Shown here one piece after another: positions 31,124-41,316 of a stretch of DNA of 64,000 nucleotides (within the stretch, counting starts at the first letter, position 1; the number at the start of each line of letters is the position of its first letter). Source of the stretch: Synechococcus sp. MW101C3. Its GTDB lineage: Bacteria; Cyanobacteriota; Cyanobacteriia; PCC-6307; Cyanobiaceae. The stretch covers positions 124,001-188,000 of the forward strand of contig NZ_NQKX01000002.1 of assembly GCF_002252635.1 (NCBI RefSeq), read 5' to 3'. Under the pieces are notes generated by a model. That model was not told the origin of the DNA and searched no databases. It was given only the letters and a program-made list of their open reading frames with translations. The translations under genes were made by a program, and so were the position numbers.

Positions 31124-32404
31124 GTGATCCGTCTCACTGCAGCTCAACCTGAGCTATTGCGGTTGCTGGGGGAGCGCGGTGGGGCGCTCACAGCCGGAGA
31201 GGCGGCATCCCGCACGGGCCTCTCCCTGGAGCTGATGGAGCGCCAGCTGCTGGAGCTGGCGGTAGCCGCTGGGGCGTCTCTGCGGGTGAGCAACGACGGC
31301 AGCGTGGCTTATCACTTCCCACGCCATCTTTGGCGAAGGTTGCTGGCGCGTTCCTGGCGGTTGCGGTTGGGGGTCACGCTCGGCTGGCTCTGGCGGCAGT
31401 CCACCCGGCTGGTCCGCCTTGTGATCGGCACGCTCCTGACGTTGCTGGCGTTGCTGCTGGTCACTGGCCTGATGGTGACCGGCCGGATTCCGGCCTCCGC
31501 GGAGTTCCTCAAAGCCATGGCTGGTCTGCTGCTGCACGTTGTGCTGGGCGTGGGCGACAGCGTGGCCGGCCTCGCCAGGGGCCACCGCCGTCAGGATGAT
31601 GATCCGGTCGCCTTGCAACGGCAGAAAGCCATCCAGGACGACCTGGAGCTTCTGGAGTCGCTGTTTTCGGTGCTCTTCGGCGATGGCGATCCCAACCGCA
31701 ACCTGGAGCAGCGGCGTTGGCGCCGCATCGGCTGCTTCATCGCCCATCGTGGTGGAGCCGTGATTGCCGAGGATCTGGCCCCTCTGCTGGATCTGCCCCG
31801 CCGGCCCGCCGACGGAGAACGGGCCGGTGAGATCGCCGATGCCGCGATGCTGCCGGTGCTGCTGCGCTTCGATGGCCGCCCGGAGGTGAGTGAACAGGGC
31901 GAGTTTGCCTATCACTTCCCGAGCCTGCAGGTGTGCTCCGGGCTCGCCAAGCCTGCACACGGCCGTGGCCAGGCCCTTGCTGCGGATCGCCCCTCACCAC
32001 CGCTGCGGGAGCGGCGGTGTGTCTTCAGCCGGGCAAGCTCGGACGTGCGCTGGGCCTACGCCGTGCTCAGTGGCGCCCTGCTTCTGCTCGCCCCGATGCT
32101 GTTCGATATCCTTCGGCCCACGCCGCCCCTGCTGGCGGGCCTGGCCTGGTTCAGCATCGGTTACGCCCTTCTGCTGATCGCGATCCCGCTGCTGCGGCTG
32201 GCGGCCCTGCGCTGGCGCAACCGCCCCATTGAGGAGCGCAACAGTCTTCGCACCGGCTGGGCGCGCAGCGCCAGCTCCCCCACTCAGCGCCTCGACCGCA
32301 AACGATCCTTCGCCCGCCGCTTCGCCCGCCACCGGCACCTCGGCACAGACGGCTTGGCCTACACGACCGAGAAGGGAATGCTTGAGCAGGAGATTGAGTC
32401 CTGA
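31124..32404 (+). CDS. Winged-helix-like membrane protein, paralogue of the 1.4-kb gene
   Basis: A 426-residue protein with the same plan as the product of 1,439-2,755: a winged-helix-like start (GALTAGEAASRTGLSLELME, then GSVAYHFPRHLW), a hydrophobic segment LLTLLALLLVTGLMVTG, a middle domain with LFSVLFGDGDPNRN, RRWRRIGCFIAHRGGAVIAE and LLRFDGRPEVSEQGE, and two C-terminal hydrophobic segments. The GTG at 31124 is used as start; an ATG is not available nearby. The function is unknown. In this copy a signal resembling the N-terminal HFP strand recurs in the middle (YHFPSLQV), suggesting an internal duplication of the winged-helix strand. Confidence 0.75.
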   Translation: MIRLTAAQPELLRLLGERGGALTAGEAASRTGLSLELMERQLLELAVAAGASLRVSNDGSVAYHFPRHLWRRLLARSWRLRLGVTLGWLWRQSTRLVRLVIGTLLTLLALLLVTGLMVTGRIPASAEFLKAMAGLLLHVVLGVGDSVAGLARGHRRQDDDPVALQRQKAIQDDLELLESLFSVLFGDGDPNRNLEQRRWRRIGCFIAHRGGAVIAEDLAPLLDLPRRPADGERAGEIADAAMLPVLLRFDGRPEVSEQGEFAYHFPSLQVCSGLAKPAHGRGQALAADRPSPPLRERRCVFSRASSDVRWAYAVLSGALLLLAPMLFDILRPTPPLLAGLAWFSIGYALLLIAIPLLRLAALRWRNRPIEERNSLRTGWARSASSPTQRLDRKRSFARRFARHRHLGTDGLAYTTEKGMLEQEIES

Positions 32405-32501
32405 TCGCTGCTCAGCATCACCTTGGCGAAGCTCCGCGGGAAGGCGCACGGACTCGCTGTTGCCCCGCATGGACACACGGCTGGGTGTGGACAGGTTCGG
32501 C

Positions 32502-34253
32502 TCAGGACGAGCAGCTGTAGTGGGACACTCCTCCGGCATTGAAGAACTCCCTGGGCTTGAGGCGGTCGTAGGTGGCCGCCAGTTCCGGGCTCAACTCTGC
32601 GTAGGGATGGCGGAACACCGCCTGCAACTCCTGGATCGCTGTGGTGTCGCCTTCGGCAGCCTGTTGATAAGCCGGTGCGATCAGCCATTCACGCCAGGTC
32701 ACTGCAGGGTTCACACGCTTCATCGCTGCAGATGTCTCGTTGAGGTTGCCATTGGCCGTGATCTGAGCACGCCAGCGTTGCAACCACTGCGTCCATTGCG
32801 CATCGAGCTCATCTGAATTCGGCAGGTAGAAGCTCTCATTCAGAGCGGAGAGTTGCTCGGGGATGGCAGACAGCCTGCGGAAAAAGATCGTGTAGTCGAC
32901 CTTGGAGTGCACCATCAGTTGCAGCAGCTCGTTCACCAACGTGGCGTCGTAGGAGATCAGGCCAAGCTTGCTGGCCCACATCGCCTCGAGCTCCTGCTGC
33001 ATCGCTTCGGCGAAGCCGTCGCGGATCTGATCCAGCCTGGCCAGCGCCTCCGTGTTGTCCTCGAGCAGTGGCCGCAGGGCGGACCAGAACATCTGGAAGT
33101 TGGCTTCAGCCGCTGCCGGTTGATTGAAGAAGCTGAAATGCTCGCCGCCGCCGGTCCAGGGTTGAAATCTGGGATCGAACAGTTCACAGAAGCCGAAGGG
33201 CCCGTAGTCGAGGGTGTAGCCGCCTGCCGCGCAGTTGTCGCTGTTGAAATTGCCCTGGCAGTAGCCCACGCGGATCCAGTTCGCCACCAGTGAAGTGAGC
33301 CGCGCGCGGAACAATCCCGCCAGCTCCAGCACCTGGTCGCTGAATTCCAGAGCCGGTTCAATCTCCTGCCGGTAGTTGCGCTCGATCAAGTGGGCCACGA
33401 TCATCCGCAGCTCGTTGAGCGCCTCCGGATGGGCCTGGCGGCGGGTGCGGCGGGCGAACAGCTCCAGCTGGCCCACCCGCAGGAAGGAGGGCGCCACGCG
33501 GGTGGTGATCGCTGCCGGGTTGTTCACCAGGATGTCGGGATCGAACGAGCGCGAGTTCGGGGAATACCAGGGCCGGCGCACGGTTTCGGATCGCGATGCA
33601 TAAAGCGTGAGGGAGCGGGAGGTGGGCAACCCCAGGGCGTGCATGAACTCCTGCGCCAGAAATTCGCGCACGCTGGAGCGCAGCACGGCGCGGCCATCGG
33701 CGCCACGGCAATAGGGCGTGGGCCCACCGCCTTTCAGCTGCATCTCCCAACGCCGGCCGTTGAAGACGCCTTCGAACACGGAAAGGGCCCGGCCATCGCC
33801 GTAGCCGTTGCCGGTGCCGAACGGGCACTGCTGGATGTATTCGCTGCCGTAGATCGAGAGGGCATAACCGGTGGCCCAGCCGTAGGGCCGCATCGGCTCT
33901 GTGGCCACGCTGATGTCGCCGGAAAACAGCCGCCGGAACTGGTCGTCGCGGACCAGTGAGTCGCTCAGGCCCAGCTCGTGGAAGAGGGTGCTGCTGTGTG
34001 CCACCAGCTCTGGCGCTGGAAGCGGCGTGGGCGTGACCGGCACGTAATGACCGGAGAACACCTGACGGGGCTGGTGATCAACGCCATCGACCGTGGCCTG
34101 CGGGTCCGCGCACAGCGAATCCAGCAACGAATAGTCGGCCCGTTGCGCGAACGCCGCGAACGTGGTGGTTGTCGGCTCAGCTGTCGTCGGCGCTGGTGCC
34201 GCGGCTGGTGCGGGCTCTGTTGACGGCGCGGATATCGGCACGGATGACGGCAC
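32502..34253 (-). CDS. selO: Protein adenylyltransferase SelO (YdiU family)
   Basis: A 583-residue SelO-family pseudokinase-fold AMPylator, which transfers AMP to protein Ser, Thr or Tyr and is tied to redox stress. Seen: [111 protein letters not shown] and FGFCELFDP. The C-terminus ends SHYSCSS; in vertebrate SelO the corresponding place has selenocysteine, here Cys. The first 35 residues are a Pro/Thr/Ala-rich low-complexity leader not usual in the family; a later start is possible. Confidence 0.9.
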   Translation of the reverse strand: MPSSVPISAPSTEPAPAAAPAPTTAEPTTTTFAAFAQRADYSLLDSLCADPQATVDGVDHQPRQVFSGHYVPVTPTPLPAPELVAHSSTLFHELGLSDSLVRDDQFRRLFSGDISVATEPMRPYGWATGYALSIYGSEYIQQCPFGTGNGYGDGRALSVFEGVFNGRRWEMQLKGGGPTPYCRGADGRAVLRSSVREFLAQEFMHALGLPTSRSLTLYASRSETVRRPWYSPNSRSFDPDILVNNPAAITTRVAPSFLRVGQLELFARRTRRQAHPEALNELRMIVAHLIERNYRQEIEPALEFSDQVLELAGLFRARLTSLVANWIRVGYCQGNFNSDNCAAGGYTLDYGPFGFCELFDPRFQPWTGGGEHFSFFNQPAAAEANFQMFWSALRPLLEDNTEALARLDQIRDGFAEAMQQELEAMWASKLGLISYDATLVNELLQLMVHSKVDYTIFFRRLSAIPEQLSALNESFYLPNSDELDAQWTQWLQRWRAQITANGNLNETSAAMKRVNPAVTWREWLIAPAYQQAAEGDTTAIQELQAVFRHPYAELSPELAATYDRLKPREFFNAGGVSHYSCSS

Positions 34254-34325
34254 GGAACGTTCGGGTTGGGGCGGCCTGGGCAGGGCCCTGACGCTGAGGT
34301 CCCCATCCTGGCGAAGCGGAGCGCA

Positions 34326-35906
34326 TCAGCGGCCCCTCAACAGCGCCACATACCGCTGCACCGCGCTGCGGTGATCGGTGTCGGCCCGCAGGGCGATGAA
34401 GCCGTCGGGCCGCACGGCCAGAAGCGTGAGGGGCCCCAGGCCCAGGCTGAACGCCTCCTCCAGCCGTAGGGACACCACCGCCTCCACCAAGACCTGCGGG
34501 ACCGTGCCGGCAGCCCTGTCGGCCTCCAGTTCAGCCTGCAGGCACGCAAGTGCCTCCGGGGGCGTCTCGGGGCCCGCCAGCAGCAGCAGCGTGTGGCCGC
34601 ACCGGTGTGTGAGCGTGTGCAGAAGGCTCGTGCCGGCATCGGGCGGCACCGCGATCGTGGTGGGCAGCCGTTGACCGGCACCTAAGCCGAAGGCTTCTGC
34701 GAAGCCGTGGGGCTGGCTCTCGCTGCCGCTCAAGATCGCCGAGCTGGCGTAGCTCACGTTCATCTCGGCTTCCGCCACCGCTTCCTGCTGGCTGGCCACC
34801 GGATTGGCCAGCATGGCGGCGATCGCCCGGTCGCGGGCGGCACGCTCGCCGCTGTCCTGCAATAAGTGGGCCTGCTCGGTAGCGTCGCTGGAGCGGCAGA
34901 TCTGCTGCGCCACCGGACGCCGCTCCTGCTCGTAGCTGTCCAGCAGGGAGGAGTCAGCGGCGCCTTGGTGCACCAGGGCCAGCTTCCAGGCCAGGTTGGC
35001 GGCATCCTGCAGCCCGCAGTTCATGCCGTGCCCCTCGGCGGGGGAGCACATGTGGGCAGCATCGCCGACCACAAACACCGGCCCGGCGCGGAAGGCGCTG
35101 GCCACCCGGCTGTGGCAGTGGAAACGACTGGGGTTCTCCACGGCGGTGAAGCGGGCCTCCGGCAAGTAGCGCCGCAGCACGGCGGCGGCCTCCGCCACCA
35201 GGTCGCCCTGGTCGCCTGCGGGCCGCAGGTACACCCGCCAACGGCCCTCGGGCAGGGCCGTGAGGATCAGGGGCGATGGGTCGAGGTAGGCCGCATTGAC
35301 CTCGTGGCTCTCGGCCCAGCCCTCCACCGCGGCATCGAACACGGCCCAGGGGCGGGCGATGCCATGGCCCTCGAAGCTGAGCCCGCTCAGTTCGCGGGTG
35401 GTGCTGCGCAGGCCGTCGCAGCCCACCACCCAGCGGGCCTGCACGGTCTGCTCCCGCCCATCGCAGTCCACCGTGGCGGTCACGCCGTCGTTGTGGGGCT
35501 GGAGAGCCACCAGCCGGCAGGAGCGGTGCACCGTGCCCCCCTCCCCCTCGAGATGGTCCTTGAGGATCGCTTCGGTCACCTCTTCGGAAAGGCCGAGATT
35601 GAAGCCATAGCGGCTGCCGCAGTCGGCCAGATCCAGTTCCCCCAGCCGCTGGCCATCGGCGTGGATCAGGATTCTTCGCTGCCGGCAGCCAGCTTCGAGA
35701 AACCGATCCACCAGCCCGAGAGCCTCGAAGATTTCCAGCGAGCGAGGGTGGATCACCGTGGCCCGGTCCCAATGCAGGGCTTCAGCGCGGGCGTCGATCA
35801 ACAGGTTGGGAACGCCGCGGCGCTGCAGCTCTCCGGCCAGCAGCAATCCGGTGGGGCCAGCTCCCACCACGAGCACGCAGGTTTGGCTGGGAAGGGACAG
35901 AACCAT
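34326..35906 (-). CDS. FAD-dependent aromatic monooxygenase (PheA/TfdB family)
   Basis: A 526-residue flavoprotein hydroxylase. Seen: dinucleotide-binding VLVVGAGPTGLLLAGELQRR (near residues 11-30), the DG motif region WVVGCDGLRSTTRE, and the FAD ribityl-binding GPVFVVGDAAHMCSPAEGHG followed by MNCGLQDAANLAWKLALV. The C-terminal 150 residues form the thioredoxin-like domain of the phenol-hydroxylase group. It probably hydroxylates a phenolic or polyketide-like ring using NAD(P)H and O2; the substrate is unknown. The ATG at 35906 (MVLSLPSQTC) fits the fold; upstream residues are not conserved in character. Confidence 0.85.
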   Translation of the reverse strand: MVLSLPSQTCVLVVGAGPTGLLLAGELQRRGVPNLLIDARAEALHWDRATVIHPRSLEIFEALGLVDRFLEAGCRQRRILIHADGQRLGELDLADCGSRYGFNLGLSEEVTEAILKDHLEGEGGTVHRSCRLVALQPHNDGVTATVDCDGREQTVQARWVVGCDGLRSTTRELSGLSFEGHGIARPWAVFDAAVEGWAESHEVNAAYLDPSPLILTALPEGRWRVYLRPAGDQGDLVAEAAAVLRRYLPEARFTAVENPSRFHCHSRVASAFRAGPVFVVGDAAHMCSPAEGHGMNCGLQDAANLAWKLALVHQGAADSSLLDSYEQERRPVAQQICRSSDATEQAHLLQDSGERAARDRAIAAMLANPVASQQEAVAEAEMNVSYASSAILSGSESQPHGFAEAFGLGAGQRLPTTIAVPPDAGTSLLHTLTHRCGHTLLLLAGPETPPEALACLQAELEADRAAGTVPQVLVEAVVSLRLEEAFSLGLGPLTLLAVRPDGFIALRADTDHRSAVQRYVALLRGR

Positions 35907-36209
35907 GGCGCCCAGGCAGGTCAAGTCACCGCGAGGCACAGTAAATCGACCCAGGGGCGCGGGCGCAGTCGAGGCCTTGGCGATGCGATACGCCTGATGC
36001 AGAGGGTGCACCCGCTGGCACGCCCAGCGGTCAGCCTCCCTGGCCGATGTCGTGGTGCTGGAGCGCGGCCCTTACCAAGCCGGAACCACCGGCCAGAGGA
36101 TCACCGTTGCCACCGGCGGCATCGCCGCGGCGATGCTGGCCGTGCGCCTGACGGGTCGCGTTCTCCAACCAGAGCCCTGAAGCGGCCCTGCCGCCGAGCT
36201 GTTTCCCCC
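35907..36209. other. Intergenic stretch with a possible oxidoreductase relic
   Basis: On the plus strand near 36,045-36,179 one frame reads VVVLERGPYQAGTTGQRITV followed by ATGGIAAAMLAVRLTGR and a stop. The LERG segment is reminiscent of FAD enzymes, but there is no start codon or domain. It may be debris of a gene; nothing else was seen in these 300 bp besides the promoters of the flanking divergent genes. Confidence 0.3.
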
Positions 36210-36869
36210 ATGACCATCGCCCAGCTCAAGCTGTTTCACGCCCCCGCCACCCGCAGCGCCCGTGTGCGCTGGGCGCTGCATGAGGTCGTGGGCGAGGCCT
36301 TCGTGCTGGAGCGCCTCGATCTGGCGGCGGGCGACCAGTTCGCCCCCGCCTTTGCGGCCCTCAACCCCAACCGTTCCGTGCCGGTGCTGCAGGTTGTCCG
36401 CGACGACGGCAGCGTGCAGACCCTGATCGAGAGCGCCGCGATCGTGCTGTTCCTGGCGGACGCCTACCCCGCCGCCTGCCTGTTGCCGCCCGAGCCCGCC
36501 TCCCCGCAGCGCGCCGATGTGCTCCAGATGCTCCAGTTCGGTGCCACCAGCGTCGATCGCCTGCTCTGGCAGCTCCGGCTTCACGAAAAGCTGCTGCCCC
36601 AGGCGGAACGGGACCCCGGTGAGGTCGAACGCGCCCGCCGCCGCTTCCAGGAGCAGGTGGAACCCCAGCTGGCCGAGCGCCTGCGCCAGCACCCCCACAT
36701 CTGCGGCACCGCCTTCACTGCCGCCGATCTGGTCATGGGCCACAACGTGCTCTGGGCCCGGTCCATGGGTCTCTGCGGCGAGCGCATCTTCCAGCGCTAC
36801 CTGGCCCTGCTGGGCCGCCGCCCCGCCTTCGCGCGCGCCTTCGATGACATCAAGACCGTCACTCCTTGA
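36210..36869 (+). CDS. Glutathione S-transferase
   Basis: A 219-residue cytosolic GST. The N-terminal thioredoxin-like domain shows LKLFHAPATRSARVRWALHE, NPNRSVPVLQV with the cis-Pro, and IESAAIVLFLADAYP with the glutathione-binding Glu-Ser pair. The C-terminal helical domain ends with GTAFTAADLVMGHNVLWARS, carrying the conserved Asp of the N-capping box. It conjugates or transfers glutathione; the exact substrate is unknown. Stands alone; convergent with thiD. Confidence 0.88.
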   Translation: MTIAQLKLFHAPATRSARVRWALHEVVGEAFVLERLDLAAGDQFAPAFAALNPNRSVPVLQVVRDDGSVQTLIESAAIVLFLADAYPAACLLPPEPASPQRADVLQMLQFGATSVDRLLWQLRLHEKLLPQAERDPGEVERARRRFQEQVEPQLAERLRQHPHICGTAFTAADLVMGHNVLWARSMGLCGERIFQRYLALLGRRPAFARAFDDIKTVTP

Positions 36870-36908
36870 CGCCTGCTGCGCAGCAGCAAGGGGCAGTGGA
36901 TCGCAGCT

Positions 36909-37703
<795 letters not shown>

Positions 37704-37770
37704 GGCAGCGGCAGCGACGCACCGTCTCTATCGCAGTGCCTCCAGAAAGGCGATCACTTCATCGCACCTG

Positions 37771-38103
37771 ATGACCGCCACGTTGGTGCTCTCCTTCCGC
37801 TCCTTCCGGCTGGCGGCCCTGATCGGCTCGGTGGCGGTGCTGCACAGCACCCGCCATGTGCTCGCCACCACCCTCACCACCGTGATCGGCTTCCTGCCGC
37901 TGATGCTCGATCCCACCGGCTTCTGGCCGCCACTGGCAATTGCTGTGTCCGGCGGGCTGGTGGGCGCCACCGCCTTGGCGCTGTTCTATGTGCCGGCCGC
38001 CCACTCCCTGCTGATGCGAAAGACGGCGCGGGGGCCGGTGGCGACGCAGGGGCCTGTGGCAGCGGGGGTGAAGGCGACGGCAATCGCCCCACCCCAATGC
38101 TGA
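37771..38103 (+). pseudogene. C-terminal fragment of an RND efflux permease
   Basis: About 110 codons. The first 24 ([20 protein letters not shown]) match one transmembrane helix of AcrB-type pumps, and then, after a direct joint at [18 protein letters not shown], the text continues with [20 protein letters not shown] and [20 protein letters not shown], the last helices. The roughly 60 residues that should lie between are missing, and the other 900 residues of the pump are absent. Dead. A fusion-protein gene follows on the same strand, probably once its partner. Confidence 0.75.
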
Positions 38104-38186
38104 TCTCACACCCTGTCACAACTTGGCCATGGCGCTTCCCGGCAGGCTGGGTAGGGTCTGCCCATCTGTTGGCTGCCTGGTTGAAG

Positions 38187-38375
38187 ATGCCGCTCACGCG
38201 TCGATCTGGCCATGTCCTGGTGCTGGCCGCCGCCCTGGTCGGCGTGGAGCCGGTCCAGGCGCAGCAGTCGAAGCAGCAGGCGGAGGCCAACCGCGACCGC
38301 TGCTGCAATGGTGTGCTGATCGGCGGGGCCAGCGGCGGTTGCGTGATCAACCGGGGCGTGAACGAAGGCACATGA
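38187..38375 (+). CDS. Small secreted protein coupled to fusion-protein gene
   Basis: A 62-residue protein: MPLTRRSGHVLVLAAALVGV is a signal peptide, cut after VQA, leaving about 36 residues with CC and another Cys (NRDRCCNGVLIGGASGGCVI). Its stop overlaps the ATG of the fusion-protein gene in an ATGA, so coupling is likely. No family was recognised. The translational overlap is the best reason to call it a gene. Confidence 0.6.
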   Translation: MPLTRRSGHVLVLAAALVGVEPVQAQQSKQQAEANRDRCCNGVLIGGASGGCVINRGVNEGT

Positions 38376-39196
38376 GGAGCTCCCGCCTCCTCGGTGTGAT
38401 CTTGCTGCTGGCCTCAGGGGCCGGGGTGGTGCAGGCCCTGCGTGCCAGCGGGCCCTTCGAGCCGCTGTCGGCGCCCGGCCGGCTGGAGCTGGCGGGTGAG
38501 ACCCGCAAGCTGGCCGCCCCGCTCAGCAGCAACGGCATCAGCCCGCGCCTGGTGCAACTGCTGGTGCAGGAAGGCGACAGCGTGCAGCGCGGCCAGGTGC
38601 TGGCCCGCTTCGACAGCGGCCCTGCCCTGCAGGCAGAGCGCCAGTTGCTGCAGCGCCGCTCCGAGCAGCTGCGCCTCCAGGCAGACCGCGTTCAGGCCGA
38701 TGTGGAACGCTTCCGGCCGCTGGTGCAGGTCGGGGCCCTCTCCCGCGCCGATCTGCAGCAGCGCGAGCAGCAGTTGGTGGAGCTCCAGGCCGGCATCGAG
38801 AGCAACCGCCAGGCCATCGCCCGCACCGACGTTGAGCTGGAAAACAGTGCCTTGCGTGCCCCGATGGACGGCAAGGTGCTGCGGCTTTACGCCCGCGTGG
38901 GCGAGCGGCCGGGGGTGATGAACGTGCTGGAGCTGGGCACCAGCGACCGGCTCGAAGCGATCGCCGAAGTGGATGCCAGCGATCTGACCCGCATCCGTCT
39001 GGGACAGCCGGCCCGCATCAGCAGCCTCAGCGGCGCCTTCCCCGGCAGCCTGGCGGCGCGGGTGCGCCAGGTGAATCCCGCTGATGGCGCCCCCACCGAT
39101 GGCGTGGTGGATGTGCAGCTGGAGCTTGACCCCGCCGATGCCCGCCGTGTGCGGCAACTGGTGGGACTGCGCACGATCACCCGGTTTGCTACCTGA
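38372..39196 (+). CDS. HlyD/DevB-like membrane fusion protein
   Basis: A 274-residue periplasmic adaptor anchored by an N-terminal hydrophobic segment (LLGVILLLASGAGVVQAL). Seen: biotinyl-lipoyl half ISPRLVQLLVQEGDSVQRGQ, a coiled-coil hairpin (ERQLLQRRSEQLRLQADRVQ, LQQREQQLVELQAGIESN), second lipoyl half LRAPMDGKVLRLYARVGERP and a beta-barrel EVDASDLTRIRLGQPARISS. The order matches DevB of heterocyst glycolipid exporters and other MFPs. No DevC/DevA or intact RND gene is next to it; the only pump sequence is the relic upstream, so it is an orphan here. Confidence 0.85.
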   Translation: MRSSRLLGVILLLASGAGVVQALRASGPFEPLSAPGRLELAGETRKLAAPLSSNGISPRLVQLLVQEGDSVQRGQVLARFDSGPALQAERQLLQRRSEQLRLQADRVQADVERFRPLVQVGALSRADLQQREQQLVELQAGIESNRQAIARTDVELENSALRAPMDGKVLRLYARVGERPGVMNVLELGTSDRLEAIAEVDASDLTRIRLGQPARISSLSGAFPGSLAARVRQVNPADGAPTDGVVDVQLELDPADARRVRQLVGLRTITRFAT

Positions 39197-39230
39197 TCCG
39201 GAGCCAGGGATCCCTCAGCTCGCTGCAGCT

Positions 39231-40403
39231 TCAGCCAGCTTCGGTGGGATCGGGGTCCTGCAGAAACTGGCTTGCCGCCGGGATCTCACCCTCGCTAGCG
39301 CTGCGCTGGAAGGCCAGCCAGCGGAAGTCACCCAGGGCGGTGGGATCCACCAGCCGTAGCAGTGCTTCGCGGCGTGCCAGCAAATCGGCCAGATCCACGC
39401 CGTGCCCGCTCGATTGCTGCAGCCCGTGCAGGCGCTGGGCCAGGCCCAGGGCGAGCAGGGCTTCGCCCTGGCGGCGCTGGCCCAGCAGCTGCCAGCCGCT
39501 GGCCGCCGCTGCCGCCACCAGGCTGTCGATGCACAGGTGGGCGGTGAGATCCCACGCGCCCGGCTCCAGCAGGGGATCGCCGCTGGCCCGCTGCTCCCGG
39601 TAGGCCATCAAGGTGCCGTCGCAGCGCGAGGGCGCGTAGTAGCGCCAGGCCTCCAGGGCGTAGTCGATCACCAGCAGCCGCCCTTGCCCCAGCGCCGCGC
39701 CGCAGGCCGCCAGCCAGGACTCCAGGCCAGGATGCAATTCGCTGCACCAGCCCGCAGGCCGCTGGGCGCCCGGCGTCGCCAGCCCCAGGGGCTGCAGCCG
39801 AGCCACTGCCTCCGGCTCCAGGGGGTCGCCCGGCTCCAGCCGCAACCTCCCCTCGTGGAGTGTCACCTGCTGGCGGCGCCAGGCCGCCCCGTCCGAAACG
39901 ATTCGCTCCACCGCCAGGGCATCGAGCACCTCATGGGCCACCACCACGCCGGCCAGCGGAGCGTCCGCCAGCTGCCGAAAACTGCTCCAGCGCACCGGCA
40001 GCGGGCAGTGCTGCAGCCGCTCCCGCTGGCGGGCGGCCATCCCGGCATTGGGTTCCACCAGCACCAGTTCTGTGCGGGCAGCCAGCTGGGGCCAGCCGGC
40101 CACCAGTGCCTGCGCCAGTTGCGCCGCCAGCTGCCCCTCGCCCGGGCCTGTCTCCACCAGCGACAGCGTCCTGGCGGCGTCCAGCTGCTGCAGCCACTGG
40201 GCCAGCTGGGGTGCCAGCAGGGCGGCGAATTCCGGGCCGAGCGCAGGGGCGGTCACGAAATCACCGGCGCGGCCGATGCGCAGACGGCCAGCGCCGTAGG
40301 CGCCGTGCTCGGGATCGTGCAAGGCCCACTCCATATAGGTGCGGAAGGGCACGCTGCCGCCTGCCGCATGAAGACGCTGTTGCAGCCAGAGGGGAACGGA
40401 CAC
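39231..40403 (-). CDS. SAM-dependent methyltransferase, MidA/NDUFAF7 family
   Basis: A 390-residue protein. The family opening is GSVPFRTYMEWALHDPEHGA followed by YGAGRLRIGRAGDFVTAPAL, then the SAM-binding loop LVETGPGEGQLAAQLAQAL and the LVLVEPNAGMAARQRE strand. The human relative NDUFAF7 methylates an Arg of complex I; in cyanobacteria a role with NDH-1 is inference. The start is GTG 40403 (VSVPLWLQQRL), chosen because the long upstream extension runs into the divergent TPM gene and is shadow sequence. Confidence 0.85.
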   Translation of the reverse strand: MSVPLWLQQRLHAAGGSVPFRTYMEWALHDPEHGAYGAGRLRIGRAGDFVTAPALGPEFAALLAPQLAQWLQQLDAARTLSLVETGPGEGQLAAQLAQALVAGWPQLAARTELVLVEPNAGMAARQRERLQHCPLPVRWSSFRQLADAPLAGVVVAHEVLDALAVERIVSDGAAWRRQQVTLHEGRLRLEPGDPLEPEAVARLQPLGLATPGAQRPAGWCSELHPGLESWLAACGAALGQGRLLVIDYALEAWRYYAPSRCDGTLMAYREQRASGDPLLEPGAWDLTAHLCIDSLVAAAAASGWQLLGQRRQGEALLALGLAQRLHGLQQSSGHGVDLADLLARREALLRLVDPTALGDFRWLAFQRSASEGEIPAASQFLQDPDPTEAG

Positions 40404-40450
40404 GGGCAGGCCTGGCGTTAAGGAGAATCGGAGCACATTGAACCTGCCGC

Positions 40451-41299
40451 ATGGGCCGCTCCTCCGTCTCCCGTTCGCCGGCCTCGCCCGCGCCCCGGCG
40501 TCACGCCGCGGCAGGGTCCTGGCTGGCGCTGCTGGCCGCCCTGCTGCTGCTCTGGCCGTGGGCGCCCGCCTTCGCGGCCGACAACCCGGAGCTGCTGCCT
40601 GATCACCCCACACCCGTGATCGATCTGGCACGGGCGCTCACCGATGGTCAGCGCGCCGCCCTGGAAGACAAGCTCGACCGCTTCGAGGATTCCAGCGGCT
40701 GGAAGCTGCGGGTGCTCACCCAGTACGAGCGCACTCCGGGCCTGGCGGTGAAGCAGTACTGGGATCTCGACGAGCGCAGCGTGCTGCTGGTGGCCGATCC
40801 CCGCGGCGGCAACCTGCTGAACTTCAACGTCGGCGATGCCCTGTTCGCGCTGATGCCGCGCACCTTCTGGGTGGAGCTGCAGACCCGCTACGGCAACCAG
40901 TTCTATGTGCGCGACAACGGCGAAGATGGCGCGATCGTGGCCGCCCTCGGCGCCGTGCAGACCTGCCTGGAGCGCGGTGGCTGCCAGGTGGTGCCGGGCT
41001 TGCCGCAGGAGCAGTGGCTGCTCACCTTCTGCACCTCGGTGCTGGGCGGCCTGATCGTGGGGTTCGCCGCCTACCCGCGCAAGGAGGGAGATACCGTCGC
41101 CTGGAGCTGGGTGCTGCTGCTCTCACCGCTGTGGGTGATGCTCTTCGTGGTGTTCGGCCTCGGCCCGGTGGTGACCCGCACCTCCGATTGGCTGCCGGTG
41201 CTGCGCAACAGCCTCGGTTTCCTGGGCAGCTCTCTGGCCGCATACCTCATCGCCCAGCGCACGGTGGGCAAACCTCCGGTGGGCAATGCGGGCGGGTGA
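40451..41299 (+). CDS. TPM-domain membrane protein (Psb32/TLP18.3-like)
   Basis: A 282-residue protein. A signal peptide (LALLAALLLLWPWAPAFAA, cut near residue 43) is followed by a TPM domain: HPTPVIDLARALTDGQRAAL, GWKLRVLTQYERTPG, SVLLVADPRGGNLLNFNVGD and a C-terminal helix region. After that come two or three transmembrane helices (SVLGGLIVGFAAYP, VLLLSPLWVMLFVVFGLGPV, LGFLGSSLAAYLIAQ). TPM proteins such as TLP18.3 and Psb32 help photosystem II repair. Here the domain faces the lumen or periplasm. Divergent from the methyltransferase gene. Confidence 0.85.
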   Translation: MGRSSVSRSPASPAPRRHAAAGSWLALLAALLLLWPWAPAFAADNPELLPDHPTPVIDLARALTDGQRAALEDKLDRFEDSSGWKLRVLTQYERTPGLAVKQYWDLDERSVLLVADPRGGNLLNFNVGDALFALMPRTFWVELQTRYGNQFYVRDNGEDGAIVAALGAVQTCLERGGCQVVPGLPQEQWLLTFCTSVLGGLIVGFAAYPRKEGDTVAWSWVLLLSPLWVMLFVVFGLGPVVTRTSDWLPVLRNSLGFLGSSLAAYLIAQRTVGKPPVGNAGG

Positions 41300-41316
41300 T
41301 CTCAGCGGCTGAGCGC

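Noticed and set aside
34866-36869. A 667-codon plus frame ending with GST
   Set aside because: Only the last 219 codons, from ATG 36210, are GST; the rest is antisense to the FAD monooxygenase.
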